A stretch of 60,651 nucleotides of DNA. It comes from Trichormus sp. M33_DOE_039 (GTDB taxonomy: Bacteria > Cyanobacteriota > Cyanobacteriia > Cyanobacteriales > Nostocaceae). The notes beneath the pieces are model-generated. The model searched no databases, was not told the DNA's origin, and saw only the letters and a program-made list of their open reading frames with translations. The stretch is from NCBI GenBank assembly GCA_015296085.1, contig DVDT01000083.1, positions 1 through 60,651 on the forward strand. The letters are read 5' to 3'. Numbering within the stretch: the stretch's first letter is position 1; the number at the start of each line of letters is the position of its first letter. A program made the position numbers and the translations under genes. Below, in pieces: positions 47,723 through 56,360 of the stretch.

Positions 47723-48436
47723 TCAACAATTCAAAATTCACGCATACCCTACAGGTAGGCTTACGCCTCCGTTAGTTATATCATCTCTGAGAGATCAGGA
47801 AAGCTATTTACAAAATTTGGGTTTCTCCCCACCCATACACCCTTTTTTATAAAGTAAGATGCCTTATCTGAGTATCTAAAGTTCGAGCAATAACTAAGCA
47901 AGAAAAATCAAAAAAATCTGTTGTTTTTGAGACAAATTTTATCTAGAATTTGCTTATAAAATGAGTCAATTGAGACAACTTGACAACTAGTAAAAAACAC
48001 GGTATTAAATTAAATACTAAAGGAAGTTTAAAAAATCTGTTTCAGAAATGAGAAACAAAAATCTCAAAGTTAAGTCATAGCTTTTATAAAGTAGCTATGG
48101 CAAATGTGCGAAGAAATTGAAACACCGAAAGTAGACCAGGTAAAACATTTGCGCTTCACGGATGCCAAAGAAGCCTAATTAGAGAAGTATATTTACTTTC
48201 TAGTCTTTACCTTGTCATTCCTCCGGCGTTTCCTACTGTGCTAGATATGCTCAATATATAGTTTTTCATTTCTGTTAACAGTATTCTAGCTATCAGTTTT
48301 TCGGTATTTTAATAAACGCCAAAAATTCAGAACTTACTCATGTAATTAGAAACCGAAAAACTGAAAGTGCCAAACTCTACCGCATAGAAATTTAGGAGTG
48401 TAAAAGATTCCTCAACAAAATTCATCACTACCGAAA
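47723..48436. other. Long intergenic region with a possible structured segment
   Basis: 714 bp with no coding frame. At about 48077-48160 three inverted pairs cluster: CATAGCT/AGCTATG (48077-48100) and GCAAATGT/ACATTTGC (about 48102-48153). A small RNA is conceivable but there is no clear promoter or T-tract. AGGTAGGCTTACGCCTCC-like repeat DNA lies near 47753. Confidence 0.4.
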
Positions 48437-48853
48437 TTGTGGATAGGAGTTGGTTGTACATCAGGTATTTCTGCTGAGTTATTAGTATTAGCAATCGAGC
48501 AAGTCTGGCAAAATTATGAATTGCCAAAAATGGCGATCGCTGGTGTTGCGACTATTGATATCAAAGCTAGAGAAACTGGTTTAGTAGAGTTTTGTCACAG
48601 CCATAACTTACCTTTAAAAACCTTTCCCGCCGAGATGTTGTCTCAAGTTGTAGTGCTTAATCCTGACGAGGCGATCGCTAAGATAGTGGGAACGCCCAGT
48701 GTAGCTGAAGCAGCAGCGATTTTAGCAGTCTCTCAAGTTCATTCGGCAGTAAAGCTTTTAGTCCCCAAACAAATTATCCGCTTACCAGAGCAACCAGGAG
48801 CAGTAACAATTGCCGTTGCTCAGAGATTGGGTTGTCAGGGTATAGGGTTTTAA
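48437..48853 (+). CDS. CobE/CbiG C-terminal domain protein
   Basis: 138 residues from a TTG at 48437. WIGVGCTSGISAELLVLAIE, IKARETGLVEFCHSHNLPLK and SVAEAAAILAV match the free-standing CobE/CbiG C-terminal fold used in B12 ring synthesis. The start is uncertain: AGGAG at 48394-48398 would fit an ATT at 48407, which adds ten residues, while no Shine-Dalgarno precedes the TTG. No other cob genes are adjacent. Confidence 0.8.
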   Translation: MWIGVGCTSGISAELLVLAIEQVWQNYELPKMAIAGVATIDIKARETGLVEFCHSHNLPLKTFPAEMLSQVVVLNPDEAIAKIVGTPSVAEAAAILAVSQVHSAVKLLVPKQIIRLPEQPGAVTIAVAQRLGCQGIGF

Positions 48854-48954
48854 GAGTAGAGAACAGTTGATTGTTGACTCATGGCTAATGAATATTTTAC
48901 AGACGCGTAGACGCTCATAAGAGCAGCTTCTCGTCTCTAATAACTAGCGACAAT

Positions 48955-49311
48955 TTACTCTTCAATTGTCCTAAGAATATAGTTAATCACGCTAGAGACT
49001 ACAGACAAGACAATTGATCCCAAAAAAGCCGCTAAAAAGTCTTTAATTATAAAATCAGGACTAGGCGTAAGAATGCTGGCTAACCAAAGCAAAAAAGCAT
49101 TCAGTACAAACGTAAATAACCCGAAGGTCAATAGAGTAATAGGAAATGCCAAAATACTTAAAATTGGTCTGACAAAAGCATTAACTAACCCCATTACTGC
49201 CGCAGCAAGCAGCGCAGCGACAAAACTCTTCACAACAAATCCCGGTACAATATGGGCTGTAATTAACAAAGCTACCGCAGTACCTAACCAAGTCAATAGA
49301 AAATGTTTCAT
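48955..49311 (-). CDS. YvlD-type (phage holin family 4) membrane protein
   Basis: 118 residues from the ATG at 49311; the upstream 13 residues of the longer frame lack support. Four hydrophobic segments: LLTWLGTAVALLITAHIVPG, FVAALLAAAVMGLVNAFVRP, LLTFGLFTFVLNAFLLWLAS and FLGSIVLSVVSSVINYIL. The NAFVRPIL(S/x) motif is characteristic. The function is unknown. Confidence 0.85.
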   Translation of the reverse strand: MKHFLLTWLGTAVALLITAHIVPGFVVKSFVAALLAAAVMGLVNAFVRPILSILAFPITLLTFGLFTFVLNAFLLWLASILTPSPDFIIKDFLAAFLGSIVLSVVSSVINYILRTIEE

Positions 49312-49449
49312 ATTTTGTTGACAGACATTAGCCTCAGAGCCAAGATACAAAAATAAATACTAGTTGGTAATTGCTAATTTATTTTGCCAATTACCAATTA
49401 CCGACTATCACACAGCATAGATATGTTGATTTTCTGAGCAGTCATGAGA

Positions 49450-50373
49450 TCAACGCCGCTGAGAAGAACGCCGCAACAGAGCCTCCCAAGTAGCACCGCC
49501 CACTACACCATCAGGCTCTATCCCGTAGCGTTTTTGTGCTGCTTTCACAGCCTCTTCAGTCATCAAACCAAAATACCCATCTACACCACCTTTGAGCAAA
49601 CCTAGCTGACTCAATCTGGTTTGTAATTTAGTTACTTCCGCATTACTCATACCTACCCGCAAAATCGGCCATCCTTCTGAAGTGTACTGTACGCCAGCAA
49701 TACGGTTAGCCGGCGGAGTAGGGTTAGGACGAGTTGTAGTTGTGTTTTGTCTAGCAGTGGTGCTAGGTCTAGAAACAGGTTTAGTCTTGACCACCTGATT
49801 CGTCACAGGCTTAGTATTTGTCCGGTTGGAAACAGGCTTAGTACCAACAACTTGATTCGGAGCAGACCGGGGATTCGCTGGTCTTGGCTCAGGCCTATTA
49901 TTAATAGTGGTAGCAGCTTGAGTAGGAACAGGAAAACTACTTGTGGGGTTAGTTGTCGCGGTTGGTGTTGATGCTACAAATGGTTGATTGGGAAAAAGTC
50001 TTTGCCAAGTAGGCGCATCTACAACACCATCAGGAGTCAAACCCACCGTTTGTTTAAATCGAGAAACAGCATTGGCTGTAGCCTCATTGTAATTACCATC
50101 GACTGTACCGGAATAAAAGCCCAAAAGCTTCAGAGCCGCCTGAAGTTCAGAGACACGTTCGCCTTGACTACCAACCTTGAGAGTAGGACGGGTAATCCCA
50201 ACTTGTTGGGCAATTTGTTGGGGTGCCGCTACTGCTTCTACAGCAGATAAGCCAAGGAAAACAGACGAACAAGAAAACAAGAGTAACCAATAAAACTTAC
50301 TTGTGCTGTAACAGCGAAATGTCTTGAGTGAATCTAAGTAACTCACAATACCTGCTGTCAGGCTACCTTTCAT
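49450..50373 (-). CDS. Secreted protein with two peptidoglycan-binding domains
   Basis: 307 residues. A signal-like hydrophobic stretch (WLLLFSCSSVFLGLSAVEAV, about 29-48) is followed by PG_binding_1 domain 1 (SELQAALKLLGFYSGTVDGN, about 73-130), a Thr/Pro/Asn-rich linker, and domain 2 (VTKLQTRLSQLGLLKGGVDG, about 245-300). No catalytic domain is present, so it probably only attaches to the wall. GGAGC precedes the ATG. Confidence 0.88.
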   Translation of the reverse strand: MKGSLTAGIVSYLDSLKTFRCYSTSKFYWLLLFSCSSVFLGLSAVEAVAAPQQIAQQVGITRPTLKVGSQGERVSELQAALKLLGFYSGTVDGNYNEATANAVSRFKQTVGLTPDGVVDAPTWQRLFPNQPFVASTPTATTNPTSSFPVPTQAATTINNRPEPRPANPRSAPNQVVGTKPVSNRTNTKPVTNQVVKTKPVSRPSTTARQNTTTTRPNPTPPANRIAGVQYTSEGWPILRVGMSNAEVTKLQTRLSQLGLLKGGVDGYFGLMTEEAVKAAQKRYGIEPDGVVGGATWEALLRRSSQRR

Positions 50374-50452
50374 GGAAATTGCTCCCAGAACTTCTGTTGC
50401 TAATATTACAACCGCTTGAGGCTATTGATAAAGGCAAAAGGCAAAAGGTGAA

Positions 50453-50517
50453 CCACTGCGTTGGGCGGCTTTGCCGACTTGCTACAAGTCGGGCAATGCC
50501 CGACTTGTAGCAAGTGG
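50453..50517. repeat. REP-like palindromic repeat
   Basis: Contains a 39-bp near-perfect palindrome (arms 50477-50495 and 50497-50515, ACTTGCTACAAGTCGGGCA and complement, one base between). The outer part CCACTGCGTTGGGCGG ... GCAAGTGG matches the repeat nested in the element at 2919-2962. Confidence 0.75.
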
Positions 50518-50617
50518 TGTTAGCGATGCTCCCAGAGTCACCCGTTAGCGCAGCCTCTCGTAGAGAAGGGTAAAAGTAAAAGGATTTTTTGTCTTTTTAC
50601 TGTTCTAGCCTTCTGCT

Positions 50618-51916
50618 TCATAACTCAGCACTCAGAATTGCGCGGTTAATTGCTTCTTCTTGACCTACTAAAGAGACATAAGGTTTCTGGAAGTAGCGAC
50701 GCGCTGCTCTTAAGGTGTCTTGGGGAGTAACAGCATTAGTCAGTTCTTGAAATTTTCTATCAAAGTCAATACCTAAACCTAAAGTTTCGTACCAACCGTA
50801 TATTTGAGCAATCTGCCCGTTGGTTTGTTTACCCAAAGCATACTGCCCTAAAATTTTGTTTTTGGCAGTTTGTAGATTGGTTGCAGACAATTCTGTGGTA
50901 CACAGTAACTCTACTTCGGTACGTAATCCTTCTAAGGCTATGGTTGTGTTTTCTGGGGCTGTACCCATATAAACTAAAAATGAGCCTGGATATAGCTTAG
51001 TTGGGTAAAATGCTGATACTTCGTAAGCTAAACCCCGCTTTTCTCGTAATTCCACAAATAGGCGGCTAGATAAACCATTACCTAAATAAGTAGATAGCAA
51101 TTTTAACGGCGCGTAATCAGCAGAATTTACTGCTGCACCCAAATAACCCAGCATGACGATAGATTGCTGTGTCTGTACAGGCTTGAGTTGGGATTGTGGC
51201 TCTACTGGAATTTCCGGTAAATTAATTACAGGTATTGCTTGGTCTGGAATTTGCCAATCACTAAATACTGATTCAACTACAGCTACCGCTTCATCACAAG
51301 TAATGCGCCCAGCAATACTAATTACTATATTGTCTGGACGAAAATAAGTTTGGTGATACTCGAATAAGTCTGTTTGGGTAATGTTGCTGACGCTGTTTTC
51401 ATCACCCATGACTGACAGTGCATAGGGATGATGTTGATAAATTACCCGCCGTATTTGCTCCATCGCCAGGGTAAAGGGCTGTTCTTTTTGGGAACGAATA
51501 TTATTGATAGTTAAACGCCGTTCTAGTTCTACTTGAGTGGTGGGAAAAGTAGGCGATCGCAAAATTTTTCCTGCCAATGATAATATCTGAGGAAAATCCC
51601 CTGTCACCGTCTTTAACGACATCAGAAAATAATCAGTCGATGTATCTGCGCTCAAACTAGCTCCCACAGATTCGACTTCTTCTGCGATTTCCATGCTAGA
51701 AAGTCCATCACATCCTTTAGTGAGGACTGCTGCTAACAAATGCGCTAAACCAGCTTTTTCACGTTGTTCGCAGCAACTACCGGCACGAATGAAAATTCGC
51801 CCGGCAATAATATCCGCAGCTGGATTTTCTGATACTAGTACAACAATACCATTGTTTAAGACAGTGCGATGGATATGGGAGTTGTTAGATACAGAAGGAT
51901 TCACAGTTTGAGTCAT
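50618..51916 (-). CDS. M16 peptidase-like protein lacking the zinc motif
   Basis: 432 residues with the M16 (insulinase/processing peptidase) fold: GSCCEQREKAGLAHLLAAVL, FRPDNIVISIAGRITCDEAV and LREKRGLAYEVSAFY. The HxxEH zinc motif is replaced by HLLAA, so this subunit is probably non-catalytic, like the alpha subunit of the mitochondrial processing peptidase. The active partner lies 60 bp upstream on the same strand. The ATG overlaps an ATGACTA tandem repeat. Confidence 0.9.
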   Translation of the reverse strand: MTQTVNPSVSNNSHIHRTVLNNGIVVLVSENPAADIIAGRIFIRAGSCCEQREKAGLAHLLAAVLTKGCDGLSSMEIAEEVESVGASLSADTSTDYFLMSLKTVTGDFPQILSLAGKILRSPTFPTTQVELERRLTINNIRSQKEQPFTLAMEQIRRVIYQHHPYALSVMGDENSVSNITQTDLFEYHQTYFRPDNIVISIAGRITCDEAVAVVESVFSDWQIPDQAIPVINLPEIPVEPQSQLKPVQTQQSIVMLGYLGAAVNSADYAPLKLLSTYLGNGLSSRLFVELREKRGLAYEVSAFYPTKLYPGSFLVYMGTAPENTTIALEGLRTEVELLCTTELSATNLQTAKNKILGQYALGKQTNGQIAQIYGWYETLGLGIDFDRKFQELTNAVTPQDTLRAARRYFQKPYVSLVGQEEAINRAILSAEL

Positions 51917-51976
51917 TAGTTATTAGTCATTAGTTATTAGTTCTTTCCCCTATTCCCCTACAGCCTATGCCAAAAC

Positions 51977-53245
51977 CTAACAAGGTCTCATAACAGTTAC
52001 AGCGTAATCTTGCACTGAAAGATATTGTTGAGCTAATTGTTGCAGTTCTTGGGCAGTGAATGTTTGAATTTGTTGGGGATAGGTAACAGATAACTCAGCT
52101 TGGGCAATTGTATTGTAGTATCCATACATCCCACTCAACTGATTTGGTGTTTCGGTAGAAAAAGCGTACTCATTGCATAACAGTCTGCGTGTGCGAGCTA
52201 ATTCTTGCTCATTAATACCTTGGTTGTGGATATCATTCAAATGCTCAATAATTAATGTTTCCACTGTTTCTAGATGTTCTGGTTCTACCCAAGCCGTAAT
52301 TGTAAATAAGCTTGACTCACGTTGCAGGGAGAAATTACTGCAAATTCCCTGCACTATTTGCAATTCTTCGCGCAAATCTCGCACTAAGCGAGAAGTCCGT
52401 CCTTCTGCTAATAATACTGACAATAAATCTAAACCATACGCTGCACGCAGTTGTTCTACCCCTGGTACTAGCCACCCTATCAAAAGCCGTGCTTGTTCTA
52501 AGTGTGGCAAATACAATTCTTGGCGGCGCACTCCGCTAATGATAGGTTGAGTTACTGGTTTGGCTAGTGGACATTCTCCACGTTCACCAAAATTAGCAAA
52601 TGAGCTGTTAACCAAATCCCATGCTAGCTGTTGACTAATCCCTCCTGCCATCACTACTGTCATGTTTTCGGGTTGATAGTATGTGCGGTGAAAACAGCGC
52701 ATCGCCTCTGGTGAATGCTGCATCAATTCTTGTTCATTACCCAAAATTGAACGTCCGTAAGGGTGATCTTGGTAGACGCTTTGCAGCAGAGATTGGAAAC
52801 CTACCCAATCAGGATCATCATAACAAGAGCGGATTTCTTCTAAGACTACATCCCGTTCACGGTCAAACTCATCCTCTGGAATGGCGGCGTTTACTAGTAG
52901 TTCTCCCAAGTGAGGCAGGGTATCTTCTATATAAGCAGCAGCAGTAGTTAGGGAATAGTTAGCATAATCGTAGCTTGTTGCCGCATTACTGACACCACCT
53001 GTATTTTCGATATTGTGGTCGAACATTCCCGGATTGAGGGTGGCTGTACCTTTAAAAATCATGTGTTCTAAAAAATGCGCCATGCCAAACCACGGTTCTG
53101 GCTCATGTATAGTTCCAGCCTTTACCCAAACATCAGCCACCACTACAGGCGTAGAGGGAATTTCTTGATGAATTAACGTTAAACCATTATCTAGCCGGAA
53201 AACCGACGCTGGAAATACAGGATTTGTCAGTTGCGATTTTAACAA
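51977..53245 (-). CDS. M16 zinc peptidase
   Basis: 422 residues. The zinc motif HFLEH is intact in WFGMAHFLEHMIFKGT (near 69-84), with the distal Glu in RDVVLEEIRSCYDDPD. LREELQIVQGICSNFS and TETPNQLSGMYGYYN are typical of the second half. It forms an apparent operon with the non-catalytic homologue downstream. The start is a TTG at 53245 with no clear RBS; no better start is nearby. Expected to degrade or process peptides. Confidence 0.92.
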   Translation of the reverse strand: MLKSQLTNPVFPASVFRLDNGLTLIHQEIPSTPVVVADVWVKAGTIHEPEPWFGMAHFLEHMIFKGTATLNPGMFDHNIENTGGVSNAATSYDYANYSLTTAAAYIEDTLPHLGELLVNAAIPEDEFDRERDVVLEEIRSCYDDPDWVGFQSLLQSVYQDHPYGRSILGNEQELMQHSPEAMRCFHRTYYQPENMTVVMAGGISQQLAWDLVNSSFANFGERGECPLAKPVTQPIISGVRRQELYLPHLEQARLLIGWLVPGVEQLRAAYGLDLLSVLLAEGRTSRLVRDLREELQIVQGICSNFSLQRESSLFTITAWVEPEHLETVETLIIEHLNDIHNQGINEQELARTRRLLCNEYAFSTETPNQLSGMYGYYNTIAQAELSVTYPQQIQTFTAQELQQLAQQYLSVQDYAVTVMRPC

Positions 53246-53379
53246 TTTTTCTATTTTTAACTAAAAATAAAGTTAGTTTTTAGATATCTTAACTCTGATT
53301 TGTACTCAATTAAGCATCATATGATACAACTGGAGCTAAACATTTTTGAAGTTGTTGACTGGGAATATCAAAATATTAA
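53246..53379. other. Gap between the 6S terminator and the M16 operon
   Basis: 134 AT-rich bases that must contain the promoter of the M16 genes. No other feature. Confidence 0.4.
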
Positions 53380-53409
53380 AGCTCCCAGGTTTCATCAAAC
53401 TTGGGAGCT
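53380..53409 (-). terminator. Terminator of the 6S RNA / purK transcript
   Basis: On the minus strand AGCTCCCAAGTTT and AAACCTGGGAGCT form a 13-bp stem with one G-U pair around GATG, then a T-rich tail. It follows the 6S RNA 3' end by about 10 bp. Confidence 0.75.
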
Positions 53410-53419
53410 AAAAATTTTA

Positions 53420-53600
53420 AGTTCACCGCAACGCCGTTTTACCTAAGTTTATGACCTGGTTAAACCAGGTGGGAACTGATTTTACTCGTTTAAAGTTTCC
53501 GGGTACACGCCCGGTCTACTGCCACAAGAAACATTTAGTTCCCTTTTTCTTAAAGACATAGATCAAAAAACTTGATGGCAGTCACCAACGTCGCAGTGAC
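53420..53600 (-). ncRNA. ssrS: 6S RNA (cyanobacterial 6Sa)
   Basis: About 180 nt on the minus strand, directly downstream of purK, the position described for cyanobacterial 6S RNA. The 5' and 3' ends pair: CACUGCGACGUUGG (53598-53585) with ACGGCGUUGCGGUG (53437-53424), using G-U pairs that would be A-C mismatches on the other strand, so the minus strand is the RNA. Inside, GGGAACU pairs with AGUUCCC and CCGGG-CGUGUA-CCCGG forms an apical hairpin, with unpaired central stretches, giving the long rod with a bubble. 6S RNA mimics an open promoter and binds RNA polymerase. The exact ends are inferred from promoter and terminator. Confidence 0.75.
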
Positions 53601-53606
53601 TCACTC

Positions 53607-53637
53607 ATTATAGCTTTTCAGAACGGATTGTGTACAA
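53607..53637 (-). promoter_or_regulatory. Promoter of the 6S RNA
   Basis: A perfect TATAAT at 53612-53607 places the start about 7 bases on, near 53600. A TTGTAC at 53637-53632 is a fair -35 element, with a long 19-bp spacer. Transcription from purK could also supply the RNA. Confidence 0.65.
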
Positions 53638-53706
53638 ATTGGTCAATAGTCGATAGTTAACAGTTCTTTATCCCCTAAACCCCTACACCCCTACACCCTT
53701 AATTCT

Positions 53707-54849
53707 TCAACTGGAATACCAGATATATTCTATGGTCTGGGCAATTTCAGAGGCTAGGGTTTGGTTCTGATTCTCTAATAAAACGGTGACGTGTCCTAGT
53801 TTGCGGCCTGGGCGAGATTCTGTCTTACCGTACCAGTGGACGCGGGCTTGGGGAATAGCGGCTAATTGCTGGCGTTTGTTTTGGTAGTCGCTTTGAGAGG
53901 TTTCATAACCTAATAAATTGACCATGACAGCAGTTGCATACTGCAAGGTGGGATTACCTAGAGGTAGGCCACAAACGGCTCTTAAGTGTTGCTCAAATTG
54001 GGAGGTTTCACACGCATCTAGGGAAAAATGCCCGGAATTGTGAGTGCGGGGAGCGATTTCGTTGACTAATACTTTCCCGTCGGCTGTGAGAAATAATTCA
54101 ATGCCAAACACTCCTACTACTTGGAGACTGTTTAATAATTTATAGGCGATCGCTTCTGCTGTGGCGACTTGCTCAGGTGTAATCTCCGCGGGGGCGATGA
54201 CTCGCCGACATACTTGTTGTTCTTGCTGTGTTTCTACCACGGGATAGATGACAACTTCGCCATCTACACTCCGGGCTGCGATTATGGCTAATTCCCGTTC
54301 AAAGGGGATAAATTCTTCTACTAAAAATAGAGTTGGGTTGTTGCTGCTTAACTCTAATTTCTCTTGTAAAGTGGCTAAATCACGAATGATGAAAGTTCCT
54401 TGTCCGTCATAACCGTGACGACGAGATTTTAAAACTATCGGGAAATCTAAGTCTGCAATTTTGGCTGCTAAATCTTCCTGTGGTTCAATGGCAAAAAATT
54501 GGGGAACGGGTAGCCCTAAATCACTTAAATAACGACGTTGATGGTATTTATCTAACAAGGGTGCTAAGGCTTCTAACCTGGGACGGAAGCAGACACCTTG
54601 GTTTGCTAGTTGTGATAACGCCTCTAAATCAACAAATTCATTTTCAAAGGTGATGACATCGCTTTTGGCTGCTAACATTTTTGTGGCATCAGCATCATCT
54701 ACTGCTGCCAATATGGTATCTTGGGCGATCGCAACGGCTGGATCTTGATTGCTAGGAGTCTGCACTATCAACTCTACCCCTAGCTTTTGCGCTGCACCTC
54801 CCATCATCCAGGCTAGCTGTCCACCACCAATTACACCTACACGTTTCAT
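53707..54849 (-). CDS. purK: N5-carboxyaminoimidazole ribonucleotide synthase
   Basis: 380 residues. KRVGVIGGGQLAWMMGGAAQ opens the protein; the ATP-grasp core contains FPIVLKSRRHGYDGQGTFII and LVNEIAPRTHNSGHFSLDAC. It carboxylates AIR with bicarbonate and ATP in purine synthesis. The ATG at 54849 overlaps the stop of the upstream pentapeptide gene (TAATG) with AGGA just before it, so translation is coupled; another ATG lies two codons earlier. 6S RNA follows downstream. Confidence 0.95.
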   Translation of the reverse strand: MKRVGVIGGGQLAWMMGGAAQKLGVELIVQTPSNQDPAVAIAQDTILAAVDDADATKMLAAKSDVITFENEFVDLEALSQLANQGVCFRPRLEALAPLLDKYHQRRYLSDLGLPVPQFFAIEPQEDLAAKIADLDFPIVLKSRRHGYDGQGTFIIRDLATLQEKLELSSNNPTLFLVEEFIPFERELAIIAARSVDGEVVIYPVVETQQEQQVCRRVIAPAEITPEQVATAEAIAYKLLNSLQVVGVFGIELFLTADGKVLVNEIAPRTHNSGHFSLDACETSQFEQHLRAVCGLPLGNPTLQYATAVMVNLLGYETSQSDYQNKRQQLAAIPQARVHWYGKTESRPGRKLGHVTVLLENQNQTLASEIAQTIEYIWYSS

Positions 54850-55364
54850 TAACATCCTAAAGAATCACGAGTTTCTACACCTGTTTGCGAATTTACTCCG
54901 CTAGCTTTTGTACAAAGTTCTCTGATTTGTGCCTTGTCTAAAATTGCATCTGTAAAGTCTGCGCCTTCTATGTTCACATTATTAAAGATGGCACGGAGTA
55001 AAAGAGCTTCCTTTAAAACGGCATCGCTTAAATTAGCCCCTGTTAAGTTTACCTGATCCACCATTGCATTAGTTAAATCTGCTCCGTGGAGGTTGGCTTG
55101 TGTCATTACGGAAGCACTTAATACTGCTCCCCGCAAATCAGCACCGGTAAAGTTAGTCATTTCTAAGTTAGCGTTAGAAAACTCCGCCGCTTGCAAAATA
55201 TCACCGGAAAAATCATGTCGAGATAATTCTGCGTTGCTAAATGATAGGGGATGTGTCCAGTCTACTGCCCCCGCTGGTAACGGCAAGCAAAATATCATGA
55301 TCCCCAAGACTAAGATTAATCCTTTATGCCAAAACATCTTTAGGTAATTAATTTGCTGCTTCAT
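54849..55364 (-). CDS. Secreted pentapeptide-repeat protein
   Basis: 171 residues. A signal peptide covers about residues 1-33 (GLILVLGIMIFCLPLPAGAV). The pentapeptide repeats A(D/N)Lxx run from about 40 to 145, for example LEMTNFTGADLRGAVLSASV and LTGANLSDAVLKEALLLRAI. The C-terminal tail has two Cys (LCTKAS, SLGC). It should be a right-handed beta-helix in the lumen or periplasm. AGGAAA precedes the ATG. It is translationally coupled to purK. Confidence 0.9.
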   Translation of the reverse strand: MKQQINYLKMFWHKGLILVLGIMIFCLPLPAGAVDWTHPLSFSNAELSRHDFSGDILQAAEFSNANLEMTNFTGADLRGAVLSASVMTQANLHGADLTNAMVDQVNLTGANLSDAVLKEALLLRAIFNNVNIEGADFTDAILDKAQIRELCTKASGVNSQTGVETRDSLGC

Positions 55365-55936
55365 TTTGCGGTTTCCTGATTATCAAGTGTTTTGGATAAC
55401 TAATAGCTTAACATTTTGTTATAAATGATATGCGATCGCATCTGCTGGGCAGCTACGTCATAGCCTATACCCTAAAGCCTAAATATGCAGATATTTATGA
55501 CTTATGGACAGCTAGATACAACTCTAGATAGTAGATAAATTATTAAGCGATTAGATATATTTAGATTTAGTCAAATAAATTAATCAATTGCTCAAAGGTT
55601 GATTTACAATTCTTGATTTTATATTTCTATTTTTACGATATAAATAGTTTGAATTGAGATTTAGCGAGCGCTATGGAATTTACAATTCTTCAATTTGATA
55701 TTTTCCAAGTAAAGTTTATTGTCAATTATGTTTTATAGGGAAGATTGACTGTTAGTCTTTTAATCATGGTGAGCATTAAGCACATAGAGCATAATCTTGT
55801 GATGCTTAATCAGCTCTATATGGGGAGTATTAACCATAGTTTCATAGTGACTGCTGAACTATTGAGTCAATCTGTTTGACCAGATTTATTTTTCCTCACT
55901 AAACAAATTCAACAAGTCTAATAATTAACTGCAATT
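55365..55936. other. Divergent intergenic region
   Basis: 572 AT-rich bp between the pentapeptide gene and the gene at 55937. At 55770-55835 ATTAAGC/GCTTAAT and TAGAGC/GCTCTA overlap as inverted pairs, which could form alternative hairpins in a leader. No coding frame is supported. Confidence 0.4.
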
Positions 55937-56257
55937 ATGACACACTACTCTATTGAATGGATCGAAGCATGGTGCGAAGAAAATGGCTGGACAGAACTAT
56001 TTGTAGAGCGACGTAATCATTATTGGGCGTTTCCTCCAGGTTGTGTCATGCCTGAACCAATTCCTAATCATGTTCTCAGAAGAATTAAATCTGAGAAGGG
56101 ACTCACATTTGAAGAGAAAATCTGGTCAATGTCAGCAGTAGTTAGTACAGTGTTAGCGGTTGTTTCTACTTTTGTGCTGAGATGTCCCATGCCATTAGTT
56201 TTTGCCTTTGCTGTCAATGCAGTTACAGTGGCACAACTTGAACCAGAGGATGTCTAG
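55937..56257 (+). CDS. Conserved hypothetical protein
   Basis: 106 residues. The N-terminal part is aromatic and charged (YSIEWIEAWCEENGWTELFV, NHYWAFPPGCVMPEP), and the C-terminal half has a hydrophobic stretch (SAVVSTVLAVVSTFVLRCPM) and then FAVNAVTVAQLEPEDV. It resembles cyanobacterial hypothetical proteins. There is no clear RBS (the region before the ATG is AT-rich). The role is unknown. Confidence 0.65.
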   Translation: MTHYSIEWIEAWCEENGWTELFVERRNHYWAFPPGCVMPEPIPNHVLRRIKSEKGLTFEEKIWSMSAVVSTVLAVVSTFVLRCPMPLVFAFAVNAVTVAQLEPEDV

Positions 56258-56360
56258 ATTATTCAATTTGGTTATTACTCCTCTATACTGCTCTTGGCAT
56301 CACCTCCAGGCAAGAGCAGTTTTTAATTTGATGATATTTAAATACAAAAACTTAGATAGT

